A stretch of 64,000 nucleotides of DNA from Pseudorasbora parva. Its lineage: Eukaryota > Chordata > Actinopteri > Cypriniformes > Gobionidae. The stretch is taken from positions 24,462,274-24,526,273 of the forward strand of contig NC_090182.1 of NCBI RefSeq assembly GCF_024679245.1, given 5' to 3'. The notes below the pieces were generated by a model that was given only the letters and a program-made list of their open reading frames with translations, was not told the DNA's origin and searched no databases. Shown here one piece after another: positions 1 to 15,982 of this stretch (positions are counted from its first letter, which is position 1; each line of letters opens with the position of its first letter). The position numbers and the translations under genes were made by a program.

Positions 1-1592
<1,592 letters not shown>

Positions 1593-2098
1593 TTACCTCA
1601 GTGAAATTCAACACCTATCTGCAATTACCATAACACAGAAATGTATATAAAAAAGTGTCATTTCCTTCAGACCTCAATACTGTTCCAAAAAACACAAAGT
1701 AGAAAACAATAAAATGATAACTAAAGTATCAAATATTATGTTTCCTAACTAGCTGCCAAAATATCGGTATCAATTCCCACTATGCTTTAGTCGTTTACAA
1801 CCACAAGGCACCGCTTTATGAATAAAACAACACTTGAGCAGTTTGTGTGAATGGATCCTATTTTCACAGCCAGTGCAAAGGTGCAACCATCATGGACAGC
1901 TTCACAAACTGAGATTTGTACAGTTTAACAGCAATGCAACTCTTCTTGTGTTAAACTTTGAATATCTCGCTGTAATTGAAAGATCAATTGAAATTGTTAT
2001 TTTTGTTGTAATCTCCATAATGCCACAAAAGCTGCGGACTGAACCTAACTTGTATTGAACTTGTAATATTCCTTTTATCGAATTTATATACAGCTGTA

Positions 2099-2111
2099 AA
2101 TATATATATAC

Positions 2112-2143
<32 letters not shown>
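2099..2143. repeat. short AT/ACAT microsatellite
   Basis: TATA run with an interior ACATACATAC stretch. Confidence 0.85.
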
Positions 2144-2419
2144 TTACAGCTGGATCAGCAAAAGTTATTTATACCAACGACTAATCTTATGATGACCAGA
2201 AGCAGCCAGATCATTTCATCTATAGGCACGATTATGATCAACTACAAGGCTCCTTTTTAAATGTCCTTAAACAAACTCCAATAACAAATAATGCTCTATT
2301 CAACTCCCTCTTTTGCTTTGTTTACATAAGCACCACTAATCTGCAAAACAAATCTATAGACCACCATTATGAGCAAATAATTCAATTAAAGATTTCATTT
2401 CTGTGTAGCGGCACCTCCC

Positions 2420-2720
2420 ACTCCTCAGAGGCCCACAGACAGCTTCACGAATGCTCGCTGAGGACAGAGCAATAAGATAATATTGAAAAAGGAACCCGAT
2501 CTGCGTGATAGGCCCAAACATCCTGCACGGGTGGACCACATGGTGCTTGGCCCGATGTTTTTCTAACCTCCCTGGATTGAGTGGGACTTTCACACTGAGA
2601 CAATGGGTCTTTCTCCAGCACTGGCCCACTGAGCTTGTTTGTGTGTTTATCTGTTGTGGCCCTAAACTCCAGCCCTCAGGGGCGCATTCACACAGAGCCC
2701 TTCTGTGATTCCCTGAGACA
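2420..2720. promoter_or_regulatory. candidate conserved non-coding stretch
   Basis: Complex, repeat-free, moderately GC sequence between AT-rich flanks, lying within the ebf1 intron. Conservation is inferred from texture only. The 148-codon minus frame across it (2354-2800) has no domain. Confidence 0.2.
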
Positions 2721-3193
2721 GAGTAAGAGATATACAGAGAGATATATGTCAGCAGAGATATTTGATATTTGATTTGCAGCATGCAGTACAGTGGCCCCAA
2801 AAGTATTTGGTCATTTAAGCTATGCTTAAAAATTAATGAATATTACTGCATCACTGGTCTAATGTCACTTTTCAAGAGACAGAATACTATCAGAATAACC
2901 AAAAGTATTATAATCATATTAACTATGGTTAATATGATCCACTTCTTTCTAAATGGTATACGAATTGTTTTATTTTAAACATTAATCATTTTTTGTGAAG
3001 TATATATCTTTGAAACTTCACTTAGTTTTAGCCTATATTTTGTAATGTAATGCAATGATATTCATACATTGGCGTATGCGTCCAAATTATTTATTTATTT
3101 ATGTTTTTGGAGCCACTGTATACTGTTTTAAGCTGGGTTTATGCTATATCTGGTACACAAATAACTTTTTCTTTAAATTTGCTAATCATTTTT

Positions 3194-3304
<111 letters not shown>

Positions 3305-4884
3305 AAAATATATATGTCAAAATGTCTTTAATTCATCCTCAACTTATTGATCATTTTCCACATTAGAAGGAAGTCAGTGAAGAGCCCAAAACCTGACTTT
3401 ACTGTACTACAATTATTTGGAAATGTGACATAAGATACCCACAAGTCATTCTAACAGTTAACTTTTTACACTCACTTCCCCCCTCTCTTTTTCTTCCGTG
3501 ATAGACTGACCGCCTTTCTGTTGCCCGAAGCGTCAAATCTCAAACAAAACAGAGGAGGAGCAGCAAAAATAGCAACTGTACACTAGAGTCCTCTGGCCCT
3601 CAGATAATTGTCCTGCTGAAGATGGGGGTAAAAAAAACCAGAACTGTAATAGCCTCACTCTCTTCCAGCCTCCCTTCTGTTTGCCCTGTAGGCCGCAGCC
3701 TGGACGTTTCCTGAGGGAGTTCGCCCAGCTCCCCTCAGCTCCACAGCTGAGAGGACAGACTGTGGGCAGCCTCTGAGTGCAGTGGAGTGGATTCAGATGG
3801 CCAAGGGCCCAGACAGAACCAGACCCCTGGAGCCCAGAACACAAGCTGTGCCCAGCCTGGCCATGGCTCCATTGGGGACCATGGGCAGCTCTGACTGTAC
3901 ATCAATACCCCTCGATACAACATCCAATGGCAGGTGGGATCAAAGACTTTATAAGAACAAGCTAATGCTGGTCCAGTATCTGGTTTTGACATAAAGCCTA
4001 AAGCCATACATTGGAAAAGAAAGAGTTATTTGTAAAAACCCAGGCTACATCCTAACAAACTCTGTAAAAAGTCGTATTTACTTTTACAAAAAAGCCATAA
4101 CTTCATTAAAAAGCGGTTGACATTGGATAATAACAGCAGACTTCATGCGGCGAGACACAGCAGGGCTCAACAACTCGCTGTTTGAGAGGTAACATTAACC
4201 TCAAATTTCTCGGCCGCCATGGTCGCCTGGATGCACAGTTGCTCATGCAGCACTGTGATTGACTGGCTGTTTACTTAAAGTGCAAGACGAAAAGAAAAAA
4301 AAAACAGTTAAAACAATCCTGGAGCATGATGGAGAACAGACTGCAGCTATCGGCGAAGGAAAGAACAACAAAAACAGTCGAATGTGACAGAATGATTCAA
4401 AGCTGCCCTGCGGCTGACAATACATCATATCTAAATAGGCTTCCTGTAATCAGGTCTGTTGGTGGTTTGGAGACAGGGATATGGAAGTGCGGACCGATGC
4501 AGAGCACAGAAGCGGCCTGAGTGGTGCACGGATGGGGGTTGCTGAAAAGCTGATTGCAGGATATCGTAATGGCAAAGAAATAGATGGAGGCTGAATGAGA
4601 GATTGTGTTGCGCAGAATTACAGCAGGTCTGACATGACGGTAGGAGAGAGCGAATGGAAGAGTAAAAGAGAGGGGGTAGCCTGAACTATGTTAAAAGAAA
4701 GCTGTGGCTGTAAGGTCTGGAAAGCCACCAGGACAACGTGATGCAATATTCGCAACACATTTAACTACGGTAATATGACATATTTAACCAAGGCTACATT
4801 CATCAAAATTACAGTAAAAATAGTAATATTGCAAAATATTATTACAAATGTATAATAACTGTTCTATTTTAATATGTAATTTAT

Positions 4885-5040
4885 AGGGGTGTAACGATTC
4901 GTTTTAACAACTATTCGATTCGTCTGAAATAAATCAGTCACACTGATTTAAATGTTTGGCTAAAAAGTTACTGAATCGATTTCAAGCCACTGAATCATTT
5001 TGGATCATATCGTTCTAAATGAACCAATATCGTCATTTTT
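4885..5040. mobile_element. fragment of an interspersed repeat beginning GGGGTGTAACGATTCG
   Basis: The GGGGTGTAACGATTCG start followed by repeated ATCGATT/CGATTC words is a wording I know from common fish DNA elements. No matching far end was found, so it is treated as a fragment. Confidence 0.35.
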
Positions 5041-5426
5041 AAATAAAAGTTTTTAAATCATGACAACTCTCAGGTTGGATAAATTCAACCAGCATTTTAT
5101 TAGCATAGTGCATGGAATGCACTTGATTTTAGCGGACAAGATCTCCTACGCTGCTGCTGAGCCAATACATAATGTTCAACTTAGTCAAGATAAAAACAAG
5201 GAAAGGCTGCTGCAGAATCATATAACCCCATAGCAGATCTCTACAGGTGGCGCTGGGGAGGAGGTGGGATTATAGGAGTTCTCATATTGTGCGGCGTGCT
5301 GATAGTGGCTAGGATACGGTATAAATAAAGCCACATAAATGAGGAAGTACCTCTGGTTGGTGTCGTAGAACTGAAAAAAATTAATAGAGTTTCATAAATT
5401 AAAGATTATGAAACCAAATCTTTTTT

Positions 5427-5857
5427 TAAAGGAACAGTATGTAAGAAATGTATTTAAATTAATCATAAAATGGCCCTGATATGTCACTAAACCTTAAGAA
5501 ATCATGTTAATTTCAAATACTTATATCACTGACAACAGTAGTCTGGTCAGGATATTGTCGTTTAAAAGTTGTTGTTGCAGCCCTCAACTGATGTTGACGT
5601 TGACAGGTTGTGTTTTGGCCTGAAGCTCCGCCCTCCACCTATCTACCAATCACAAAGTCAGTAGTGTTTCGGCATTCCGGGTTGCCAGCTCTGCTCTAGT
5701 TACCACAGCTGCAGCTACAAACGTTCCTGCTGGATCCTGCAGCCTATCTGGCAACCTCGAGTCAGCGGGGAGGGGGAGAGGGATACACCGCTCTACAGTC
5801 ATTTAAAAGTGATTGCAGTACCAGTTTTGGCCACAGTCTTACAAACACTTCCTTTAA
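5427..5857. mobile_element. 430 bp inverted-repeat element (MITE)
   Basis: The left end TTAAAGGAACAGTATGTAAG is mirrored by CTTACAAACACTTCCTTTAA on the right with a few differences. There is no coding sequence. Confidence 0.65.
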
Positions 5858-6890
5858 AGGCCCGCTGAAGTGCCTTGAAACGCGCCGCATTATTCAATGT
5901 GTTGACGTGATTTCCGCTGAAACGGCTCCAGCTGTTAGCAGCTCCTCCCCTTTACTGAAACAGCCAATAGCATTTTGTTAATAATATCACAGTTTGACTA
6001 GAGCCTTTCTGTTTGGTAAAGCCAGTTTCCTCTAACTGTTTATCATCATAATCTCCTCCATATCGCTTTGAAATACAGCATTCTGTGCAAAATTCAAATG
6101 GATCCGGTATGGTTGTTGTCTGCGCTGACTCGCGCATACGATTACGATCCATGCTGCACTCTTGTGTCTTTAGCATAGAAAGTAAAAGAAATGGACAGAG
6201 CTATCCCATTAACTTCAACGGCGGAAAAATGAGGCCAATCAGAGGCACTCACTTCCTGATGGCTGAGCGAACTGCGCAGGCTCATACTGAGCTTGACGAC
6301 GTAGATGTGACGTGAGCCTCCTGTCTGACAGTTGTAGGTCTTCTAGTAGTTGTGGAAAGTGAAATCTGAATTACGTTGTTTAAACATTTTCTCCCGTTGC
6401 TTTTGGCTCACTATCGGCTTCTCCCCATTCTTCTCCCGTTGACTTTATCGGACTTTATGTTTCCACGTCCCCCCGACTGCCTTATAGACAGTAAAAGATT
6501 AAGTAAAAGTAAAAGACAGCGTCTTCTCCTGTCTATACGGTAATCTCTCAACTGTGCGACAGAGTCACGTTGGTTATGAAGCAATCGTTAGCCTATTTTT
6601 ACAAAAACAGCTTCTAGGGGGCGAAAGTGTAAGATACAAGGTAATGGAGCCTTTTATGCATTGTCGTGTTTTTTTTATAAATAAACAATGGACAAATGGA
6701 GTCTTTGAACACCTCAGATGTAAAGTTATTCACCGTCAAAGAGACTCAAAAATGAATGGGAGTCAATGGGATGCTAACAGCAGCTTTCCGAGTGCTAGAT
6801 TACCCCCTTGGTCTTTAGTCAACGGCTCTGGTCTAGAAGACTATGTGTGTGTACTGCTGTGGTGCGTGAAACTAACGTGAAACCAGACTT
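5858..6890. repeat. probable composite of diverged interspersed repeats
   Basis: The segment is GC-richer than its surroundings and includes the phrase AATGAATGGGAGTCAATGGG, which I associate with high-copy cyprinid repeats. No clear ends were found. The short open frames here (6085-6315, 6554-6880) have no recognisable domain and I do not call them genes. Confidence 0.35.
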
Positions 6891-9154
6891 CATTCACCTC
6901 AACTGAAAGCATGTTTACACTGAATCGTTTCCCATCACATATATAGTGTGCTATGTGCCTTTCACCATGTAGAAATGAGTAAATGTGTTAAAAACTGACC
7001 GATTTCAGCCACAACGTCTTCAGCAGCGTAGGGGGTGGGCTTTAGATTCTAGAGCATTTGAATTGGACAGAAGATTTGATGAGAAGGTGAAGTCTGCGAT
7101 GATGCCATCAAAATCTGTAATTCGTTTTAACGGTAGTGAGAGACTGTAAGTTTTGAATGTTTATATCTCCTAAATGCAAATGTTGTCATTGTTTTGGAAC
7201 ACCACAATATTCATAAATTTAAGGTTGACATTGTCATACTAAAATCTAAAAAAAATGGAAGACACTTCATTTGTCTTCAAAAATACACATTCAATAAAAG
7301 CTGTAAAACAGCTGGTCTTGAGTAAATCACCTCATTTAAGAGTGAATAATGAAGTGGCTGCTGGGGCAGAACTTTTGTGAGGGACTGGACAGAGAACATT
7401 TAAAGAATCTCTTTTTGAATAGGACCCATGTGCTAGTATAATGAGGCATGGGTCATCATGCAAAGCAACTCTGAGAAGGACGTTAATGTGTTGATACGGG
7501 GATGGATGGGCAAGATCTTAGGCTAAACTGAAAGACATCTCCACGTGTTTACTCTCCTTCATTGCTATTGATTTTCACATACTGTACAATCCCCTCACCA
7601 ATTGACTCGATAATGCACACTTGCTGGGAGAGAGACTGTGAACTGAACAGTTTGCGGTAAAGTGCTGCTAATTTTATAGAATCGCAGAACGCCCACTGAA
7701 AACAATGATGCAAACATTTCATGGACACGAGTCCATGCAATTCTGGTATATGTGGCAAATCAAATTGACATTGACCAGTGACAGCATATACGTTATCGCA
7801 AAAACAAACTCAAACCCTTGAGACCACACAGAAAAAAAAAAACACCTCCTGTGCTGGGTCATGGAGTGAACTTTTTCAGAAAGTCAAACAAAACAGTGCA
7901 TTTTCAGAGATGCACACCAAACAGAGAAGTAAAATCCCACGAGCTTCTTCATTTCCGGACCCTCTACAGTATGTCCTACTTGGTTTGTAACGTTGTTTAC
8001 CAAACCATGCACAGCAGACCTGTATATTTATAGAGCAACACCTTTCAACTGTCCATGCACTTGTTTACTTTTACAGTTTCAGAAACTGGCAAGCTGTGGT
8101 TCCCATTTCTTTCTGGGCTCACAGAACGGTTATCACGACAGAAATAACACCGGCCAGCAATCCGACATATATGATAGAGTCCGTCTTGTGTCATCACAGA
8201 TTCATTGCAGCTCTCCGATTTCATACGCGAAGGAGAACGAAAAGGTTACGTGCGATGTCATGAGCTGAAATAAAATCTACAAAATCAATATCGAAAAGAG
8301 CAGAATATCAGCCGCATACCATGACATCTCGTTTACGTTTAATGAATATAGTCGATATAGGCAAATTATAGGGCTGTTAAGGATCTAAACGGACCTCCTG
8401 GAGGCGTGAATTGAATTTTCTGCCTTGTGAACAAAGAAACTATCAAGGAACAGACCTGGTTTTCCAAAAAAGGAAAGCTACAAACACATTACATTACCAA
8501 TCGACAGCTCCCCTCTTTCTCCAGAAGACGGGATCAAAACGAGTAAAACATATCAGCAATAAATAAATAAATGAACAACAACCACTGCTTGAAGGATTCC
8601 TCGCAATCACACAGATCAATGCTCATTGAAATTTCATGAAGGCACAGCCGGATCGCTTCATATTTCACAATAATAACTACAGGCCTGCGGGGGTGAAGAG
8701 AGGAGAGGAGAGGAACGAGCAACTACTAAAAGACAATACTATGAGCGCTGTCAAAAGCAGATGGAGCCAGTCAAAACAGTACATTTTAAAATACCTTACA
8801 CCACCACCACCAGAAAAAAAAAAAAAAAAATCCCACACTTAATAACTCACACAGAAGCCTGAGGGCAGAATGTGGGCGGCAGTTTTTAGACTGGTGAGAA
8901 CACGATATTTGTGGCTTTCCTGTTTTTGAGACCAGATGCTAGCGCTGAGCTGCTGGTGGTAAATTGAATCAGCTGACCACACATAGACCTGCAGGGCTAG
9001 AACAGTATCCCTGACTGACGGAGCAGAAAGGCATGCTGGGTAATTGGTCTTTAGCAGAACCTTTTAACAGGCACTTGTGGGCTTTGTACAGAGCTGTTAA
9101 TGTCAGGGTGGTAATGTTCTGTACATGTTAGGGAACGGCAGACTCCGTTTTACA

Positions 9155-9156
<2 letters not shown>

Positions 9157-9236
<80 letters not shown>
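9157..9236. repeat. CT microsatellite, about 80 bp
   Basis: An uninterrupted CT run, purine strand on minus. Confidence 0.96.
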
Positions 9237-9239
<3 letters not shown>

Positions 9240-10169
9240 CCCTAGAGCTCTCTTTCATTCAGGTGTGATCTCATATGCTGTGGATAGGAATCGATAGGCT
9301 CAGTGGCAGGGTGTTCGATGCCTGCCTGAATTATTGCTTCATTTCTCTCCCTATATAGATGAGGCCTGTTTTTCCTCAGCCCTCCCTACGTCGGGATCAA
9401 TACCTTACAATCTCATTTTTATCCATTTTTCCATAAAACCAGTGATAGCGTTTATTTGGAAAATCCGACAAGCTAAATAAGGCATCACTTTAAGACGTGT
9501 GTGTGGGGGGGTCTTGGAACCTGCGACCATAAAATGGATGACTTGTTTTTCTTGATCGTGAGCAGCAGCTTCTAAAAGACAGAGACATCTGTGTGAAATG
9601 GCCCACTGAAGACGCCCCGCTGTTGAGCAAACCAATTGCTCTATATCTTTATGGTTACAATCTCCACCATGCAGAGGTTTAGCAATTTAATTGGAATGGT
9701 TATCATTGATCACCTAGTGTGACCCCATTTGTCAATAGAATTAAAGAGACTCATTATCAAAATCGAACGATCGCTCAACCCACTCAAGAAGAAAGCTTAC
9801 GTCAAGTCTAGTGGTTGGAAAAAAATACATAGGTGACTTCAGTATATAATATGTTTAGATCTAGCAAATGAATTTGAATTTGTAACATTTTACATTCACA
9901 GTAGTGTCCAAAAGTCTAAGACCATAGAATATATTAAAACTTTCTACTAGATATTAAAACATTCTGAAACCCATGGTCCTTTTTCATTTTTAAGTCTTAA
10001 GCTGGTGGTATTTTTGTATTAATTTAGAAAATGCCAAATAGAAGCAGTTTCATACTCATAATTTGGGATCCAAACATATATTTGCATTAAAAGAGAAGGT
10101 GTATGCATTTATGATCTGAAGTCTGGTTTTCCTCCAACTAAAGTGACAAATATTCCTATAGACTTAATC

Positions 10170-10700
10170 ATTGGGCAGGCGTAGAGAGCTCCCTCGAATG
10201 TGATCGAGCAGAGTCTTTTAATATCAGGCCTGATGGGTGCTGTTCAGCCCACTGGCCTGCATACTGAGCAGCAACGAATTGCCTGCTGAACATTTCAAGT
10301 GATTCATCAACACCTTCAATCTATGGGCTGCACAGGGCTTCAAACACGCTCTCTGGCAGATAGCATTATAACTCTGCCCCTTTCCCCCAAAAACAGACGG
10401 AAAACCCCTTTGACGAATGATGCAAACATGGCAATCTGGTGAGAAGTAATACACAACCAAACATGGAAATGCATTTGTTGCAGATGAATTGAAAGGGAGG
10501 CAGCGAGAGAGAAAGCAGGGGGAATGATTCATCCCTCTTATCTGCGGAGTGCCATGCAGGATGGGTAATGTCCCAGGTGGTGAGTGTTTAATTGTTTCTG
10601 ATGATAAATATAATTGCAGAGAGCTTCTAGATAGTTAATTGTAGAGGCCTAGAAACCGGGTAAGCTGAGATCACTTTGACTAGGTCTTCCTCATTAAAGC
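10170..10700. promoter_or_regulatory. candidate conserved non-coding stretch
   Basis: About 500 bp of complex repeat-free sequence with TTTAATTGTTTCTGATGATA and TAGTTAATTGTAGAGG. It stands out from the simple AT-rich sequence on both sides. Confidence 0.3.
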
Positions 10701-11574
10701 ACGGATAGTGTCTAAACTTCAGCATTCCAGCAATGCAAAATGTTTTAAGTTAAGTTATTTCACTTGAAATGACTTGAAAAAAATTGCTTTCAAGAGAAGT
10801 AACATGAGAGATACCTGATTTGTTAACGGATAATTCTTTTGACTCAAATATTTCCAATGAACTTGTCTATTCGGTGTCTTTTCACAAGTTCAACTCATTC
10901 AGAAGGCTAATCCAAAAACCGTATTAAAGCGATTAATTTGTATTTTACCATCTCCAATTTTAATTTTACCATCTCCCATACTCATTACACTAATGCAAAA
11001 TGCCTAAAATAAAAGGCATCATGTTTTGTCATTATATTCATAAACATACTGGCAAACCCAATGATATGAGAAAATGCGTCTCTCTCAATGCTTCCTATAG
11101 TTTACCATAAATAACTTAAAATTGAATAACGTAAATAACGCGGGACACTTTTTTCATCACTAATATGTTTGACCTTTAATCTACATTTACCTGTTGAGAC
11201 CAGGCCTGCAGTCTCCCTCTCATTTACTGAAGCTTTCGCGCCTCGATCGCCGCCCCGGTGACTGGTCCCAGTATAGTCGCCCCTCCGTGTTTTCTAATGG
11301 ACGCGAGGCAAACTAAACAATAAAATTACACCTCAAATATTTTTTCCCCAAAGTTAGTTTATGTCATTGAAGGCAGTTATCATCACGATGATTTCATTTC
11401 AAGCGTTCATTTTTAAAATAAGTTTAGTTTTACTTAGTTATCTGATGCTATAAAAATGGGGGGTGTGATGTCATGATTGACAGCTGAGATCGACGTCTTC
11501 TTGTCACTGAGGCCCTAACAGACTTTTTTCTGGATTTTTGGGAGCAGATTGGAGCTTTAGCTTTAAAGGTCCTG

Positions 11575-12541
11575 GGGCCTGTACCATGAAGCTGGTTTAG
11601 TTGGCTAGCCTGATTTGTTTAAGCTTAGTTTGTGTCAATCCTGGGTTTTAGGTACCATTAAAGTGGTTTGGCTTTTAGCTGTGTTCCTCGCCATGGTAAC
11701 TTAGGTTCCACAGCTAACCTGCTCCAGGGCAGGTTATGTTCTGGATAAGATATCTCAAACTGAAATTGGGCCAATCAGCTGTGAGTAAAGTGACATACCT
11801 CTGATGCAATAAAGTCACTCCCCCTGTTTCTGCTCCAAATTAAAGGTCACTACATAGCAAATGTTTAAAGGTCACTACATAGCAAAAGACTAAAGCGTCT
11901 GGCTTTTTTAACAATGCTTATTTATAAAAAAATAAATAATTATGAATGATTTAGATATAATTTATGTAATATACCCTTAATCAATTACACATTTATCATT
12001 TTAGTTAATCAATCATCAATGGGCACTTTGTTAAAAATAATATAAATAGCCTATATAAAGTCATATAAATAAGCTTTAAAACCAATAAATAAAACTTTTT
12101 TTTTTTTTTTTAAAGAAGCTTACTGAGCTTACATGTTCAATTTTCTCTATATCAAGTAAACTAATTTTATAACTTTTACTTGCATTGACGTATACTATTT
12201 TTTCTTTAAATTGTCCTCTTTCATAGACAGCTTTTCTTCTTGCTGTGCATTTTTTTTATTCTTAATATTTTTCAAACATATAATATTCTGCAGAAGAGAG
12301 AAATTAATCTCACTGCTTGTCTCGCGAGAAGTGAATCTCAGTTCCACAGCGTGTGATTGGCTGTTCACTACTGATGTCACAGCTAAACTCCTGAACTCAG
12401 GATCAAAGCCTGAGTTGACAGAGCAAGCTGATGATCAGCATCATGGGACCAACAAAGCTTTAATACAATGGTTTGGTTTTGTCAACTCAAAACTAATCCT
12501 GTAACCCTGAGTTTGTTAAACTGCCATCATGGTACAGGCCC
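11575..12541. mobile_element. 967 bp inverted-repeat element with CTG target duplication
   Basis: The left end GGGCCTGTACCATGAAGC mirrors the right end, which finishes ATCATGGTACAGGCCC. Both flanks carry CTG (11572-11574 and 12542-12544), a 3 bp duplication of the length used by PIF/Harbinger elements. There is no transposase. Inside, a 26 bp unit containing AAAGGTCACTACATAGCAAA is repeated at 11844-11890. Confidence 0.75.
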
Positions 12542-13589
12542 CTGTTCTTCGCGTGTTTTCGAAGCTTTGATTATGTTTACAGTGTGCAATATAACATGAG
12601 TTCATGTTTCACGTGTAAAAAAAAACAGTATTTTTCACACAATTTACTTATCTGTACAGCGCTGTTTCCTCTGTCCTAAAAACGTCCTGATGATTTCCTT
12701 GTTCTATGAAGTCCCTCCTTCAGAAACACGTAACAAGTTCTGATTGGGCCAGCGCTTCCTGTGTTGTGATTGGACAGCAGCTTAGCGCACTTTGCCCGGA
12801 AAGGTCCCGACTCTTTCCATAACGGGGAGATGCAAGCTCTGAAAGTGCACTCTTCTCCACGTGGGAGAGCAACAAGACCACGCCCCCTATTTTGCGTGTT
12901 CTTGTGGGCAGAGGGTTAGTCAGCAAACGGTTCTAGTTACGTCATTCATGCAAGGAAGTGCAGGGGTGTAGTCCTAACCGGCCTTTCGCTGTAGGCTTTG
13001 AAAGAGAACTTCTGTTAAATAAATCTCGCTTGGCATTGAACTTTGAGCTTTATAATTTTACAGGTATTATTTATGCTCCAACAGCAACATTTCACACTAA
13101 CTTAAGTTAATTAATTAATTACTAAACTCAACATAATTAATTGTTCTGCATCTGTGAGAGTGTGGGCGGGCTTTTGATATCGCGACTGTACTTCCTGCTC
13201 TACTTCCTGCTCTCTACTGCGCAACTCCGGTCCCGAAATCGCTACTGCGCAGACTCGGCCCCAAGATGTCAGCGCCATGCAGGCTGCCTGAAAGCTTCAA
13301 CTATGGCAAGCGGAAACGGATGATGTCGAGTCGTCCATATTTTTTTACGGTCGATGGTTGAGACATGCCGTCACAAGCCCCAGTAAGAGCTGTTGAATTG
13401 AATCAGGCAAGACGTTTGCAAAATCTTTTTGTATTTCCGCAGGCTTTATGGTACATCATATGCAAGGGAACTTATAGAAATTTATAGTGTTATTATTAAT
13501 AAGCGAGTATAAGTATATTTGTGTAACAATACTTTTTACAAACACATTTTACAATACTTTTATAATTTTAGCTTCAGTCCCCATTAACT

Positions 13590-13681
13590 GTAATGCATGG
13601 GGAAAAAAAATACATTTCTTAAAAAATTTCAACAGTAAATGATGGTGAGTGAAATATTTTTGGGTGAACCATCCCTTTAAC
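13590..13681. mobile_element. end of a TTAAAGGGATGGTTCACC-type element
   Basis: The segment ends TTTTTGGGTGAACCATCCCTTTAA when read forward, the terminal repeat of a very common cyprinid non-autonomous DNA element. The other end was not located. Confidence 0.5.
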
Positions 13682-14084
13682 TACAAATCGTTGGCCAGCC
13701 AGAGGCACAGTTCACACGAGCATGTGCCAAGAATCCTAGAGAATCTGAGACTCCTGAAATGAGAGGCTTTTGAGGAATCCATTAACTGCATGGCTGCTGG
13801 GTTCATAATCAGAGCGACGTCAAAGTCGAAACACAGCTCTATAACTACAGATGAAACAGTGTCCAAAATCATCAGCATCATAATGTGAACGTAAAGACAA
13901 TACTCTAAAATCATGCATAGTGCATATATACTTGTGAGAAACATGTACTGAATGTAAAAAGCTAAATAAAATGAGTTTTCCCCTGAAAGGATTGTTTTTT
14001 TCCTCTCCACCATGGCTGTGAGGAAGTTCTCCAGGTACGGCTCAGCCTTTCCGCATGGCTGTGTGGTGTTTGAGCACGGCAGCA

Positions 14085-14240
14085 TCAGTGCACCATTGAT
14101 TTAATTAGGTCTCCATCTCCTCTGCCTGACAGAAGTTGATTAGAGGTGCCAGATGCCCCATGTGTAATTCCACTGCCAGCTGCCACATAGCTTTGCCAAT
14201 ACTCTATGATTAGTACCCACTGGCAACTGGGCAAGGCACA
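14085..14240. promoter_or_regulatory. candidate conserved non-coding stretch
   Basis: TTGATTTAATTAGGTCTCC and a dense mix of complex words without repeats. The 134- and 107-codon minus frames on either side have no recognisable domain. Confidence 0.25.
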
Positions 14241-15642
14241 GGTGCCAACTGGAGCCAGGAGAGAGAGAGACACACACAGGCTGACGTCCCACTGCAGTAG
14301 CTGGGACTGGGGGGCCAAGGGGAAGAGGGATGGCCCAAAATGCTTTAAACGGAGGAGAACCGCACAGTGGGGCCAACCTGAGGAGGGCGTCAGATCAGCA
14401 CCAGCCATTTTAAAGTCACAATGAAATCAAAATGAGAATTTATTTTATGGAATATTGTATTTATTATAAATCATGCCATTATCATCTTAATCAAAATAAC
14501 TTCTCCCTGTTGCAATGACATACTGCTGTGAGGGCGGGACAACCTGTCACATGTTCTCAGCAATAGCAAATGACAATGATCCAAACTATCCAATCATTTC
14601 CTGATGAACGAAATCAAGCTCCGTTCTACTTTTTCTATCTTGTTTGAGAAGCCGTTTCACTTGAATGGATGTCACAATATAGAAGAAAAGACTATGGCAA
14701 CTTCTGTTTCATGCCAACTTTAATGGTCTGTTGTGAGATAGACAGTGCTGCATTTGGTTTTCTCTTCATAAACAGCACTGAGTTTCAAACTGAATTTGAG
14801 TGCTGTGAGAATTAAAACCTGCGCATCTAATCAAAAGCATTCTAGATGGTTATTGAGCTTGAAGCTTTAGCAAAAGGGGCACATCTAGAAGTGCAGCCAT
14901 AAAAGGGGGTGGCCATCTGCCCTCTGTTTCAGAGACGCGTGTGGCTGTACGTGTGTTTGTGTGGTTGTGTGCGAATGTCTAAATCCCTCCCTCCATTCCT
15001 GCCCATGTGCTCGCTGAATGGGCCATGAAAAGAAGCCAAGTCCAGCGCCATAAACCACACAAGCATACTCATTCACACCCATGAATGCACAGGCATATAC
15101 ATAGACACCTACTGAGCCAACAATACCCACAGCTGTGCACTGTTTAAACCTATTGATGAGACAGGCCTTTAACATTGCTCCCTTCAGCGTTTTAACACTG
15201 TTCAGAAAAGCTGCGCTTGTACTTTGACTGCAAACTCTAAATTTAAACTAAAAAAGCTGCAAGATCAGCAAACAAACTCTTCACCTTTTCCTCCGCTGAT
15301 TTCATGTTGTTTTACCATTTGATTCAATCATATACTTCCATCAAGAGCGTCCTTTACTTCTGGAACTCTGAAGTTAATTACTTCTTGTTGGCTGAACTCC
15401 CACTATGTAGAGTACAGTAAACTAATTTCCAAGCCAGCAGATATCACAGGTGACCTCTCTTTCCTCCTTAAGATAAGTCCTACATTTCCCTTATCTGTGC
15501 AGGCTGCAGGATGTTCCTGGAGTTTGAGGCACAGCCATTCGCTGTGTTAAGCTATGTGCTCAGGAAATAGGTAGGATTCCACTACGGCATAGGTTCCTCA
15601 CTACAGGAAACACTGGCTGACTGTTACCCACATGTGAAATCA

Positions 15643-15882
<240 letters not shown>

Positions 15883-15982
15883 TTAAAACAAGATAACAAA
15901 TTATTAAAATATTTTTACTGTTCAGACAGAGTTTATAAACCGTAACAATGAGAAGATGAAAGAAAGACAACAATGAGAGGCA

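Noticed and set aside
14085..14408. 107-codon minus-strand frame
   Set aside because: Low-complexity leader-like peptide without domain, start context or splice support; more likely non-coding intron.
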